Shown one piece after another: positions 35,909 through 44,148 of a stretch of DNA of 64,000 nt (position 1 is the stretch's first letter; each line of letters opens with the position of its first letter). This DNA is from CATOSP01 sp965205385 (GTDB taxonomy: Bacteria > Chloroflexota > Dehalococcoidia > Lucifugimonadales > UBA3495). Location: contig CBDBGS010000008.1 in the NCBI GenBank assembly GCA_965205385.1, forward strand, positions 62,001-126,000, given 5' to 3'. The position numbers and the translations under genes are program-made. Under the pieces are notes generated by a model. It searched no databases and was not told where the DNA came from. It worked only from the letters and a program-made list of their open reading frames with translations.

Positions 35909-37093
35909 TTGGCTGGGGAGCGGGGAGAGGTGTTGGAAGCGGCCCGGTGGGCCAAGGGTATTGAGGAAGTGCACCGACGCATTGGTTCACGTTTCTACCG
36001 GTCGGAAGCCCGCCGGCGGGCACTGGCCTATGTGAAGGGACTGCTCAGTCCAATAGAGCGCAAGAACGGGTGGCAACTGGCGGAGCAGGCGGGCGATGCT
36101 ACACCCGACGGGGTACAGCGCCTGTTGTACAACTACCGGTGGGATGCCGACCTGGTTCGAGATGATCTCCGGGACTACGTGGTGGAGCATCTGGCTGCCG
36201 CTGACGGGGTGCTGGTGGTGGACGAGACTGGGTTTCTGAAGAAGGGTAGCAAGTCAGCAGGGGTGCAGCGGCAGTACAGTGGGACAGCGGGTCGGGTAGA
36301 GAATTGCCAGATAGGAGTATTTCTCACGTATGCCACGGCTCAGGGCAGGGTCCTGCTGGACCGGGAGCTGTACCTGCCCCAGGTATGGGCTGATGACCGC
36401 CAGCGCAGGCTGGAGGCTGGTGTGCCGGAGGAAATAGACTTCCGGACCAAGCCACAACTGGCCCGGGTAATGGTGGAACGGGCGGTGGAGGGGGGAGTTC
36501 CCTTCGGCTGGGTTGCTGGAGACACGGTTTATGGCAGTGACCGCAAGTTGCGGCAGTGGCTGGAGCAACAGGAAATACCCCACGTACTGGCGGTCAAGCG
36601 CAATGAGAAGCTGTGGGCCCTGACGGATAAGGGCTCGCGCCAGGTGCGGGCGGACCGGCTGGCGCCTGGGGTGGAAGAATCGGGCTGGGTCCGGTTGAGC
36701 GCCGGTAATGGGGCCAAGGGTCCCCGGGTCTACGACTGGACCAGGGTGGCGATCCGGCCTCTGAAGGAGCCAGGCAAGGGGTACTGGCTGCTGGCCCGCC
36801 GCAGCATTGCCCAGCCCGAAGAGCTGGCCTGGTACGTCTGCTTCGGCCCAGCGGAGACAAGCTTGGAGGAACTGGTGAGGGTGGCAGGTATTCGTTGGAC
36901 CATCGAGGAGTGCTTTGAGGAGGCCAAGGGGCAGGTAGGGCTGGACCAGTATGAAGTGCGGAAATGGGAGGGCTGGTACCGGCATATCACCCTGGCCATG
37001 CTGGCCCATGCCTACCTGGCGGTAGTCCGGCAACAGGCCAACGCAGGTTGCTGCGGAAAAAAGGGGGAGAGCCGGAGTGGGATGAATCCCTGA
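35909..37093 (+). CDS. IS701-family transposase, copy 1 (C-terminus in -1 frame)
   Basis: This 394-residue DDE transposase has VLVVDETGFLKKG (first Asp), VAGDTVYGSD (second Asp) and WTIEECFEEAKGQVGLDQYE (catalytic Glu). The zero frame ends at 37093, but the family's C-terminal block (IPLTVPEVRRLLYKL ... WSRWRRRHQARARHCHYQRR) continues in the -1 frame to a TAG at 37267-37269, inside the right inverted repeat. The join is at A AAA AAG (37057-37063). TTG at 35909 is the likely start. Confidence 0.9.
   Translation: MAGERGEVLEAARWAKGIEEVHRRIGSRFYRSEARRRALAYVKGLLSPIERKNGWQLAEQAGDATPDGVQRLLYNYRWDADLVRDDLRDYVVEHLAAADGVLVVDETGFLKKGSKSAGVQRQYSGTAGRVENCQIGVFLTYATAQGRVLLDRELYLPQVWADDRQRRLEAGVPEEIDFRTKPQLARVMVERAVEGGVPFGWVAGDTVYGSDRKLRQWLEQQEIPHVLAVKRNEKLWALTDKGSRQVRADRLAPGVEESGWVRLSAGNGAKGPRVYDWTRVAIRPLKEPGKGYWLLARRSIAQPEELAWYVCFGPAETSLEELVRVAGIRWTIEECFEEAKGQVGLDQYEVRKWEGWYRHITLAMLAHAYLAVVRQQANAGCCGKKGESRSGMNP
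37057..37063 (+). other. Candidate -1 ribosomal frameshift heptamer in IS701 copy 1
   Basis: A AAA AAG occurs in the phase required for -1 slippage (codons GGA AAA AAG) and is followed by GGGGG. Slipping here joins the 394-residue zero frame to the conserved C-terminal block, giving a protein of about 450 residues that ends inside the terminal repeat. Transcriptional slippage on the A6 run is an alternative. Confidence 0.6.
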
Positions 37094-39070
37094 TACCGTT
37101 GACGGTCCCCGAGGTGCGCCGACTACTGTACAAGTTGATCTGGCAGCCCAGGCCATCACCGAAGAGAGTGCTGGCCTGGTCCCGTTGGAGGAGGCGCCAC
37201 CAGGCCCGGGCCCGCCACTGCCACTACCAGCGTCGACTCCGACATCTCAACCAATATATGCGACTGTAGTACTAGTCAGGCTGATCCTTTCGTTCTGGAA
37301 CGGCTCAGCCTGGTTGCTGTAGGCGAATAATTGAGAAACGGGCGTTGAGATGCTAGGTGTTGTGGACCCGTTGACGTACACCCTTATCCAGGAGTCGTCT
37401 TCGACTATGCTCTCAACAGAACTGGTCAGGGCGACAAACACATGCCTGACCACCCCTGAGCCCTTGATATGGGCGAGGGTTGCGCTTTGGCCAGCGCCGA
37501 CGCGGGCGATCTCCAGCGCCTAGGAGCGTAACCTGTGAGTTCCGGAATCCGTGTGGACAGAATGACCCTCCCAGACCACCGTGTTATCGAACGTCAAAGA
37601 GACGTAGTAGTCGCCATCCGGGAAACGGGTAAAACGAAAGGCTCCATCTCCGCCATGGCGCGGTCCGGTGACTGTCGATGGGGCAATCTGGAGGTCTTGG
37701 TTTCGCGGTTCCGCGTCGCCCGCTTTGGGGGGTGATCGGAACGCCTCCTCCGGCCACGGCTTTGCTGTAACGCCGTTTTTGGGTTCGCCATTCACGATCA
37801 GTGTTCCTTCGATAATGCTGCCGCTGCGGGCATCCAAGGGGGCGATTTTTTCAGAAGGAGCCTCGCCCGAGGCTGGCGAGGCGCTTGAGAGTGATTCATC
37901 GAACGGTATGAACTCTCCTCTAGATTTGAACAGCTTGGAATAATGCGCGGTCTTTCTTACGAAGAGATCACCCACAGCGTAGGAGCCGATGCCCGCGTCC
38001 GGCTCCAGGTGGGCGACTTCCCAGTAAGAGTTCCAATACCAGGCCCATACCATCTTAATTTCGGAGCGAAGCGGATGTTCGATTATCTTTTCCCATGCCG
38101 CGTCGTACAAGCCCTCTCTTCCGGTCGGATCAACCTCGCTCAGAGTGTCCTTTGTTAGATGGGGAAAATCTCTGTTCTGCGACATGAACGTGACCGCGTT
38201 GGAAAACCTTGGCCAGATTGTTACGATCCCGTCCTTGCCTGGGATGGATGAAGGAGGCGGCTCGTAAACATAAACGGAGGTGAGGAGGTCCTCTATACCG
38301 CTATATTCGGCGACTTCTATCAACTCAAACCGGTCGTCCATGAATCCGTGCCTTCCCCACCAAGCGTCAGGAATCGCCGTGGACGCGAGGGATGCGTCGC
38401 CCCCAACGGATACGGAGAATACGGTAGGGCGGTCATTCAATCTGAGCGCTTTATGTCCATACTTGGTTCCCACGCCAAAATATTTCTCCCACAGGTGATC
38501 GGTCACCATTAGCCGCTGTGAGTGGTCCAGGCTCTTCGCCCCTCCGAAACCTTCGTGATGGGGAAAATCTTCGACGAGAAAACTAAACTTAAACGGCAGG
38601 TCGTTGTCAGTGATGTAATCCAGAATCATGCGGGTTGTCCGGTCCACCTAGGCGGTGATGCGGTCGTCGTCTACCGTACCGTCAAGGTCAACATCACCCC
38701 AACCAGACCAGGAGATGATTACTGTATTGATTCCAGCGCGTTGCATCTGTCCCAGTTGCCACGCGATTGTTGACTCGGCCTGGGACTTGTAGAACCCAAT
38801 CTCCGGCCAGGTTGTAGTGAAACCCGTGAAGGGAGATGGAGGGTCCCCGCCATATAGGTTCCAACGTCACGTGCCGAGGCCACCGGTGGGTTTGTAGGGC
38901 TCAGGCGCATCGTAGTAGGCATGGCCAGCGTCCACGTAAAGCAAGGTTGCTACCGGTATGCCTGATTGGCTAAGGCTATCCGCGGTGGGGGAGACCGCCG
39001 CCAGCCATGACCCGGCTAACGAAAGAGACAGAATACCGCAAATCACCAAAACTCCAGCTATTCTTTGCAT

Positions 39071-39431
39071 CCTAGGCCTCCTTTGAGGGCTAATGACTTC
39101 AGGGTATTACTCCTCCGCCATTAAGGGTCGAAATCTGATTCGCCCCAAAATGGGGAATCTCCAAAATATGCTCGTATGCCTATCATTCCAAGACAGGTTG
39201 TGGTCTAAAAACTGAATTACCCAAGCTCTTAACCAGCGGCGTCTAGTGATTGATTCCTAGTCAAGGCCGAAATGGCGACGTTTCGCAGCGCCTATATTCC
39301 GAAGGTCGAGAACTGAGGTGTGGCCCTATTGGATTGGACCCCTTAGGCCATGGTGTGAACCTGCCCCATGCTATAATCCGCTGGCGAATCAGCCCGGGCG
39401 GGCTGTTGACTCCTCAAATGAGGTATGAAAG
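39071..39431. other. Intergenic region between the broken glycosidase and SDR
   Basis: No gene is seen. It should hold the divergent promoters. A TATAAT at 39372-39377 sits 54 bp upstream of the SDR start, without a clear -35 partner. A short hairpin, CAGCCC-GGGC-GGGCTG, follows at 39391-39406 in what would be the SDR leader. AGGCCTCC-like sequence just upstream of 39070 is consistent with the ribosome binding site of the broken gene. Confidence 0.35.
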
Positions 39432-40184
39432 ATGAATAGACTGGCGGGAAAGGTAGCCCTGGTCACCGGGTCGGGGCGCAATATTGGCCGCGCCACCATC
39501 CTGAAGTTGGCCGGCGAGGGCGCGGATGTGGTCGTAAATGCGCGCTCGAACCAGGAAGAGGCGGAAGCGGTCGCCGAGGAAGCCCGGGCTTTGGGAGTCA
39601 GGGCTATGGCGGTGCTGGCCGACGTTGCCAATAAGGAGCAAGTGGACTCGATGGTCTCCATGGCCATGAACGAGTTCGGCAAGGTGGACATCCTTATCAA
39701 CAATGCCGCCATTCGCCCCCACAAACCCTTCCTCGACATTACGCTGCAGGACTGGGAGACAGTTCGCGGCGTCGTGTTGGACGGTGCGTTCTACTGCACG
39801 CAAGCCGTGCTGCAATCGATGGTGGACAATCAATACGGGCGCATTCTGTTCTTCACAGGCGGAGGGGCGTTTCAAGGAGGAGCGGAGCGGGCGCATGTCT
39901 CCGCAGCCAAGATGGGACTGGTGGGCATGGCCCGGAGCCTGGCCTCAGAGTTTGCCCCGCAGAATATTCGCGTGAATGTGGTGTCACCGGGCAGTATCGA
40001 CACCAGCAGGGAACACCCAGAATGGTACCCCCAACGGAACACGCCTACCGCGTCGGGCATTCCCCTCGGGCGTCAAGGCACCGTGGACGAGATCGCTGCC
40101 ACTTGCCTATTCTTGGTAAGCGACGACGGAGGATTCATAACCGGCCAGACTGTCCACGTGAACGGCGGGGCCAACTACCACTAG
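39432..40184 (+). CDS. SDR-family protein lacking the canonical catalytic Tyr
   Basis: This 250-residue Rossmann-fold SDR has the nucleotide loop TGSGRNIG (residues 12-19), NNAA in place of NNAG (90-93), RVNVVSPGSIDT and the C-terminal GQTVHVNGGANYH. Where YxxxK is expected it reads RAHVSAAK: Lys160 is kept, but the position four before it is Val, and the catalytic Ser region is FFTGGGA. It may use another residue, have a non-redox role, or belong to the FabG-like subgroup with an HVSAAK motif. It converges with the CoA-transferase operon, 8 bp away. Confidence 0.85.
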   Translation: MNRLAGKVALVTGSGRNIGRATILKLAGEGADVVVNARSNQEEAEAVAEEARALGVRAMAVLADVANKEQVDSMVSMAMNEFGKVDILINNAAIRPHKPFLDITLQDWETVRGVVLDGAFYCTQAVLQSMVDNQYGRILFFTGGGAFQGGAERAHVSAAKMGLVGMARSLASEFAPQNIRVNVVSPGSIDTSREHPEWYPQRNTPTASGIPLGRQGTVDEIAATCLFLVSDDGGFITGQTVHVNGGANYH

Positions 40185-40192
40185 CGCGCTGT

Positions 40193-40879
40193 TTACCCCA
40201 GGACCTGGTCACGGAAGCGGAACTCCCGCAGGTCGTCGGGAATGATCAGCTTGGCTTCGGTCAGCTCCTGAATTTCTTCCGGGTTCCAGTCCGGGGCGTG
40301 TTCGCGGAGCGCGATGCCTTCCGGGGTGATTTCAAACAGGCCGAGGTCGGTGACCAGCATCTTTACCACCCCGGGGGCGGTGATGGGCAGTTTGCAGCGC
40401 TCTAGCACGCGGGGCGAACCGTCCCGCTGGGTGTGTTCCATGGCGATAAACACACGCTTGGCGCAGGCCGCCAGGTCCATGGCGCCACCGATGCCGCCAC
40501 CCTTGCGAGAGGGGATCCGCCAGTTTGCGAAGTCGCCGTTCTCCGAGACTTCATAAGCGCCCATCACTGTCACGTCCACCATACCGCCCCGGATAATCCC
40601 AAATGAGTCGGCGTGATGGACGATAGACATTAGCGGACCAGCAGTGACGAACTGGCCCCCGGCGTTGACCAGGTGCTTGTCCTCGTTTCCTTCAGTGGCG
40701 ATAGGGCCGTAGCCGATCACGCCATTCTCCGAGTGGGTGATGATGAACTTGCTGGGGTCAACGTAGTTTGAGCATAGGGTGGGCATCCCGACCCCTAGAT
40801 TAACGATCCACTCGTCCTGGAATTCCATGGCCAGCCGGTCGCACATCGATTGCCGGTCCAACTTAGGTTTGTCCGCCAT
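40193..40879 (-). CDS. 3-oxoacid-type CoA-transferase, subunit B
   Basis: This 228-residue family I CoA-transferase beta subunit carries the catalytic glutamate in HSENGVIGYGP. It has NLGVGMPTLCSNYV near the N-terminus and the conserved GGGIGGAMDLAACAKRVF, with TDLGLFEITPEGIALRE near the end. Together with subunit A (64 bp upstream) it moves CoA between acids, as in succinyl-CoA:3-ketoacid or 3-oxoadipate CoA-transferases. The actual acid is not predictable. ATG at 40879 with GGAGGAC upstream. Confidence 0.92.
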   Translation of the reverse strand: MADKPKLDRQSMCDRLAMEFQDEWIVNLGVGMPTLCSNYVDPSKFIITHSENGVIGYGPIATEGNEDKHLVNAGGQFVTAGPLMSIVHHADSFGIIRGGMVDVTVMGAYEVSENGDFANWRIPSRKGGGIGGAMDLAACAKRVFIAMEHTQRDGSPRVLERCKLPITAPGVVKMLVTDLGLFEITPEGIALREHAPDWNPEEIQELTEAKLIIPDDLREFRFRDQVLG

Positions 40880-40943
40880 GAGTGTCCTCCGGTAGATTCC
40901 CAGATAAGAATTGGCCTATGAAACGTGCGGCGAAAGGTGCGGG

Positions 40944-41672
40944 TCAGTCCCTGATACCGTCTTCGGGTATCTGCACCAGTCTGTCTACGTAGATGCCCGG
41001 CACGTGAATTTTGTCCGGGTCAAGCTCTCCCACGGGTACGATACCGTCCTCGACCTCTACGACAGTGGTCTTGGCGGCCATGGCCATGATGGGGTTGAAG
41101 TTGCGCTGGGTGAGGCGGAACTGGAGGTTGCCGAAAGTGTCGGCGCGCCAGGCCCGGATCAGCGCGTAGTCGGCGGGCAGCGGGTGCTCCAAGACGTAGG
41201 TGCGCCCGTTCATTTCCCGGTGTTCCTTGCCTTCGGCGAGCTCGGTGCCGACGCTGGTGGGAGTGTAGAACGCGCCGATGCCGAATGCGGCGGCGCGGAT
41301 ACGTTCGGCCAGGGTGCCCTGGGGCACCAACTCGGCGTCGATCTCGTCATTGTTGTACATCGTGACGAAGGGTGTAGGCCTGGAAGGGTGAGTCGCGGCG
41401 GTGAAGGCGCAGATCATCTTCTTCATCCGTCCCGCTTCCACCAGGATGCCCACGTCCACCTGGTCTCCCATGCCGCCGGCATTGTTGGAGATGCCGGTCA
41501 TTCCTTTCGCGCCCTGCCGGTGCAGCGCGGCCAGGAGGTTTCGGGGCAGGCCGACTCCACCGAATCCCGGCACCATGATGGTGACGCCGTCAGGCACGTC
41601 GGCCATGGCTTCGTCGAACGTCTTGAAGACCTTGTTTTTCATCAGCCGAATCTCCTCGGTCGGTTCTGGCAT
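40944..41672 (-). CDS. 3-oxoacid-type CoA-transferase, subunit A
   Basis: This 242-residue family I CoA-transferase alpha subunit has the N-terminal KTFDEAMADVPDGVTIMVPG, the glycine loop GFGGVGLPRNLL, SNNAGGMGDQVDVG, LVPQGTLAERIRAAAFGIGAF and ALIRAWRADTFGNLQFR. It is the first gene of a two-gene operon with subunit B, the usual order. A 51-bp gap and the opposite-side DCC gene lie downstream of its stop and start region respectively. Confidence 0.92.
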   Translation of the reverse strand: MPEPTEEIRLMKNKVFKTFDEAMADVPDGVTIMVPGFGGVGLPRNLLAALHRQGAKGMTGISNNAGGMGDQVDVGILVEAGRMKKMICAFTAATHPSRPTPFVTMYNNDEIDAELVPQGTLAERIRAAAFGIGAFYTPTSVGTELAEGKEHREMNGRTYVLEHPLPADYALIRAWRADTFGNLQFRLTQRNFNPIMAMAAKTTVVEVEDGIVPVGELDPDKIHVPGIYVDRLVQIPEDGIRD

Positions 41673-41723
41673 TGTATACTACCGCAGACTCGCCGACGGT
41701 GCCATAGCCGGGCCGGTAGCTGG

Positions 41724-42098
41724 TCAACTATGCCTCGCGCAACCGAATATTCTGGTGCGGCGGTCGGCGATCCAGCGGTAAGTCCTGACTCCCAGGTACC
41801 GGGACCCCGGCAGCCAGACCAGAAGCCCCAAAGGTCGCAAGGCCGGAATCAGCAGGCTCAGTTTCCTGAGAGCGAAGAACCCCTCTAGCGTCTGGCCGTC
41901 GGAAGTTAGCAAATAGGCCGAGCGGCTCAAATCAGCCTCGCTGAGTCCAGCGCGGCGGGCATCCTTATCCAGCGTTGTCCGGAATTCCAAGGAACCGCTC
42001 CGGTCCATCGTTCCCAGACTCTGGATCAAGAGCCGGCAAAACCGGCAGTTGGCGTCGTAATAGAGTAGGGTTCTTGAGATTTCCAAAGGACCTCGCAC
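41724..42098 (-). CDS. DCC-family (DUF393) thiol-oxidoreductase-like protein
   Basis: This 124-residue protein resembles the DCC family, named for DxxCxxC: here YYDANCRFCRLLIQ near the N-terminus gives a CxxC pair in a thioredoxin-like context. Later features are SRSAYLLTSDGQTLEGFFALRK (quoted in part) and a hydrophobic stretch LRPLGLLVWLPGSRYLG. The family is predicted to be redox-active but is poorly characterised. It lies upstream of the CoA-transferase genes on the same strand, 51 bp away, so co-transcription is possible. Confidence 0.8.
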   Translation of the reverse strand: MRGPLEISRTLLYYDANCRFCRLLIQSLGTMDRSGSLEFRTTLDKDARRAGLSEADLSRSAYLLTSDGQTLEGFFALRKLSLLIPALRPLGLLVWLPGSRYLGVRTYRWIADRRTRIFGCARHS

Positions 42099-42233
42099 AA
42101 ATGTTAGCTGTTAGAGTCAGACGTTAGTTTAATGGTTGTATACGCCGCACTTCAGATTGCGGGGTGCCACCGCTACTTGACAACCCGCGTAAATAAACCA
42201 AGAATCCTAGTACTCTACCTTTGGAGGGCTACC

Positions 42234-43292
42234 ATGGCATCGCAGAACCATCAGACTTATGTGTATATCGGCCTAGCTGGCGAGGGAGATAATATCGGTA
42301 CCGGCGGCTTGGCGCGCTGGGCGGACGGCGACGAAGAATGGCACACCATCAACAACGGGCTGCCCGAGAATCCCCAGATCAGGGCGCTTGCAGTCCACCC
42401 AGACAACCCGGAGACGATCTTCGCGGGCACCAACCTGGGCGTCTATCGCAGCGACGACCGGGGAGACCACTGGGAACCCCTCGAAAAGCCCCGCCCCGAG
42501 ATGGATGTTTGGTCCTTATCTTTCCATCCTCAGAACCCGGAGATCATGTACGCGGGATACGAACCGTGCGCCATTTACCGTTCTGAGAATGGTGGAGAGT
42601 CCTGGCAGGAGATGGACACCAGTGGCGTCGTGTATCCCCACATCACCACCTACATGCCGCCACTGGGCAAACGTGTGATTGGAATCGCGTCTGATCCGTC
42701 AAACCCCGACGATATTTACGGGGCCATCGAGGTCGGCGGGTTGATCGGAAGCAGGGACGGAGGCGATAGCTGGACTTCTCTGATCGACGGGCCTTTCGTC
42801 CGCAATAATACCCTGGACCTCCACGGTGTGCAGGTCAGCGCCGCCGCGCCCGGCACCGTGCACATCATCACTCAGATCGCGATGTTCCGCAGCCGGGACC
42901 GGGGCGGCCACTGGGAGCATGTGCAATTTGACGACATGTTCACCGGAGGCTCTTACTGCCGCGGCCTGCTGGTAGCGCCCCACGACCCCAAGACCATCTA
43001 CCTTGCAGCCGGGGCCGGCGGAGGCGGGGCTCCCGCCGGTACGCAGGACGCCGGGGCCCTGTTCAAGAGCACCGACGTTGGTGAGACTTTTGAAAAGATG
43101 GACCTGGGTGAGACCGCACCTAGCCGGATGTTCGAAACGGCCATTGACCGGGCCGTGCCTTCGAATATGTACTGCTGCACCTATTATGGACAGGTCTACG
43201 CCAGCAACGACGGCGGAACTAGCTGGAGCAGGCAGCAAGTCCCGGGTGAGATGGACCGGAGCCGGCACGTTTATCCGATGGTCTGCGGCTAG
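42234..43292 (+). CDS. Asp-box (BNR/sialidase-type) repeat beta-propeller protein
   Basis: This 352-residue protein has six Asp-box repeats of the S-x-D-x-G-x-x-W kind: SDDRGDHWEPL, SENGGESWQEM, SRDGGDSWTSL, SRDRGGHWEHV, STDVGETFEKM and SNDGGTSWSRQ. They are separated by strands such as IRALAVHPDNPETIFAGT, as in VPS10/sialidase-like propellers. No sialidase catalytic arginine triad can be assigned, so it is more likely a binding or structural propeller. No signal peptide follows the preferred ATG at 42234, which has TGGAGGG just upstream; the longer frame to 42132 is less convincing. Confidence 0.82.
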   Translation: MASQNHQTYVYIGLAGEGDNIGTGGLARWADGDEEWHTINNGLPENPQIRALAVHPDNPETIFAGTNLGVYRSDDRGDHWEPLEKPRPEMDVWSLSFHPQNPEIMYAGYEPCAIYRSENGGESWQEMDTSGVVYPHITTYMPPLGKRVIGIASDPSNPDDIYGAIEVGGLIGSRDGGDSWTSLIDGPFVRNNTLDLHGVQVSAAAPGTVHIITQIAMFRSRDRGGHWEHVQFDDMFTGGSYCRGLLVAPHDPKTIYLAAGAGGGGAPAGTQDAGALFKSTDVGETFEKMDLGETAPSRMFETAIDRAVPSNMYCCTYYGQVYASNDGGTSWSRQQVPGEMDRSRHVYPMVCG

Positions 43293-43462
43293 GGTTTTCC
43301 CGCTTGCCCCGGTTTCACGTGTTCCGGTTTACATTTATCAACGGACATAACCAGCTAACGTAACCAGCGGACTAATATGAGTAGCGTTCCGTTCCCCCGA
43401 GCGGAACGCTACTCCGGCGATTTATGACCGGTTCATAGTCCCTGGAAGTAAGGGGTCCCACG

Positions 43463-44077
43463 ATGACGTTGGAAAAGGCCACATTTGGCGTAACCGAGAG
43501 CTCCTTGGAGCTTATGGCTCTGGAACTGAGCGAGTTCCCTTCTCAACTCAGCGGGTTACATCTGATACGCGAGGGAGAATTAAGCAACGAGGCCATGGCG
43601 GAGCATGGCTTCCCCGGCAACACTCCCGAGAGGATGCGGAGCGGTGGTAGAGTGTCCGGTCATACCAGGGAGTTCGGGGAGACGTCATCCGACGCGGCCT
43701 ACGACGGCTTTGACTTCGTGGCAGCCACGGTGGCCCACCTATTTGACAATTCAACCAGCGTGTCGTCCTGGATGACCGATGTGTTTATCAAGGATTTCGA
43801 AGCCAACGTGGGCGAGAGCGTAAGCTCCGGTCAGCAGCTAATTTCGGTGGACCGCCTTCAGCCCGAGGGCTTCTTTGATGAAGCAGTGGCCCTGAAAGTG
43901 CTCCAGGGCGGCCCTGCTGGTCTGATGTCTTCGACAGTCATCGACTTCAGGGTAGGGCGGATCCTGGGGGTGGCGTTTATAGGTACCGTTGGAGACCACC
44001 AGCGTCTGGACCTGACCACCGAGCTAGGCTTAGCCTTTGAGAAGCGAATCGTTAGCGTCGTGCTTGGCGGCCAATAG
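43463..44077 (+). CDS. Protein of unknown function
   Basis: This 204-residue soluble protein has no signal peptide, membrane segment or motif I recognise. The composition is acidic in the N-terminal half (SSLELMALELSEFPSQL) and the C-terminal half alternates hydrophobic strands (VIDFRVGRILGVAFIGTVGD, LDLTTELGLAFEKRIVSVVL), suggesting an alpha/beta domain. AAGGGG about 7 nt before the ATG at 43463 supports the start. It is transcribed alone, downstream of the Asp-box protein with a 170-bp gap that includes a GAGTAGCGTTCCG / CGGAACGCTACTC inverted repeat (about 43378-43412), possibly a terminator. Confidence 0.6.
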   Translation: MTLEKATFGVTESSLELMALELSEFPSQLSGLHLIREGELSNEAMAEHGFPGNTPERMRSGGRVSGHTREFGETSSDAAYDGFDFVAATVAHLFDNSTSVSSWMTDVFIKDFEANVGESVSSGQQLISVDRLQPEGFFDEAVALKVLQGGPAGLMSSTVIDFRVGRILGVAFIGTVGDHQRLDLTTELGLAFEKRIVSVVLGGQ

Positions 44078-44148
44078 TCTTATCGGGCAGCCCAAAGAGG
44101 TGAGTCGTCTCATCCATGCGTGACGCCCTACCCCCGTTATCCCTCTCT

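Larger units (their letters stand above)
35845..37271 (+). mobile_element. IS701-family insertion sequence, copy 1
   Basis: This 1427-bp element has terminal inverted repeats starting TACTACAGTCGCA (13 matching bp) and is flanked on both sides by CTAG (35841-35844 and 37272-37275), the 4-bp YTAR-type target duplication expected of the IS701 family. It encodes one DDE transposase on the plus strand, requiring a -1 frameshift for its full length. The element interrupts a minus-strand gene exactly in frame. The intact target duplication suggests a recent insertion. Confidence 0.93.
34592..39070 (-). pseudogene. Broken secreted carbohydrate-active protein (GH99-like + DUF2961/GH172-like), split by IS701
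   Basis: Removing the insertion element and one CTAG copy leaves a single frame of 1015 codons with three in-frame stops: TGA at 38867-38869 (codon 68), TAG at 38648-38650 (141) and TAG at 37520-37522 (517). No frameshift occurs. The order is a signal peptide (MQRIAGVLVICGILSLSLAG), a GH99-like barrel start (YVDAGHAYYDAPEPY; MQRAGINTVIISWSGWGD), a small beta-sandwich (about 440-515), then DUF2961-like jelly rolls (VVRHVFVALTSSV; VLEGNLEIYVDGERAP; GTEDITANAFYSG), and a C-terminal lectin/DUF1080-like sandwich from about residue 820. The family calls come from motif memory. All three stops could arise by C-to-T change (CGA, CAG, CAG). Confidence 0.75.

Noticed and set aside
34592..39070. Stop-codon recoding of TAG/TGA across the genome
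   Set aside because: Many intact genes in the window end normally with TAG or TGA (for example cobQ with TGA, nth with TAG), so global reassignment is excluded.
40911..41888. Long plus-strand open frame opposite CoA-transferase subunit A
   Set aside because: The minus strand has an unmistakable CoA-transferase with coupled partner. The plus-strand peptide is His/Gly-rich shadow sequence.
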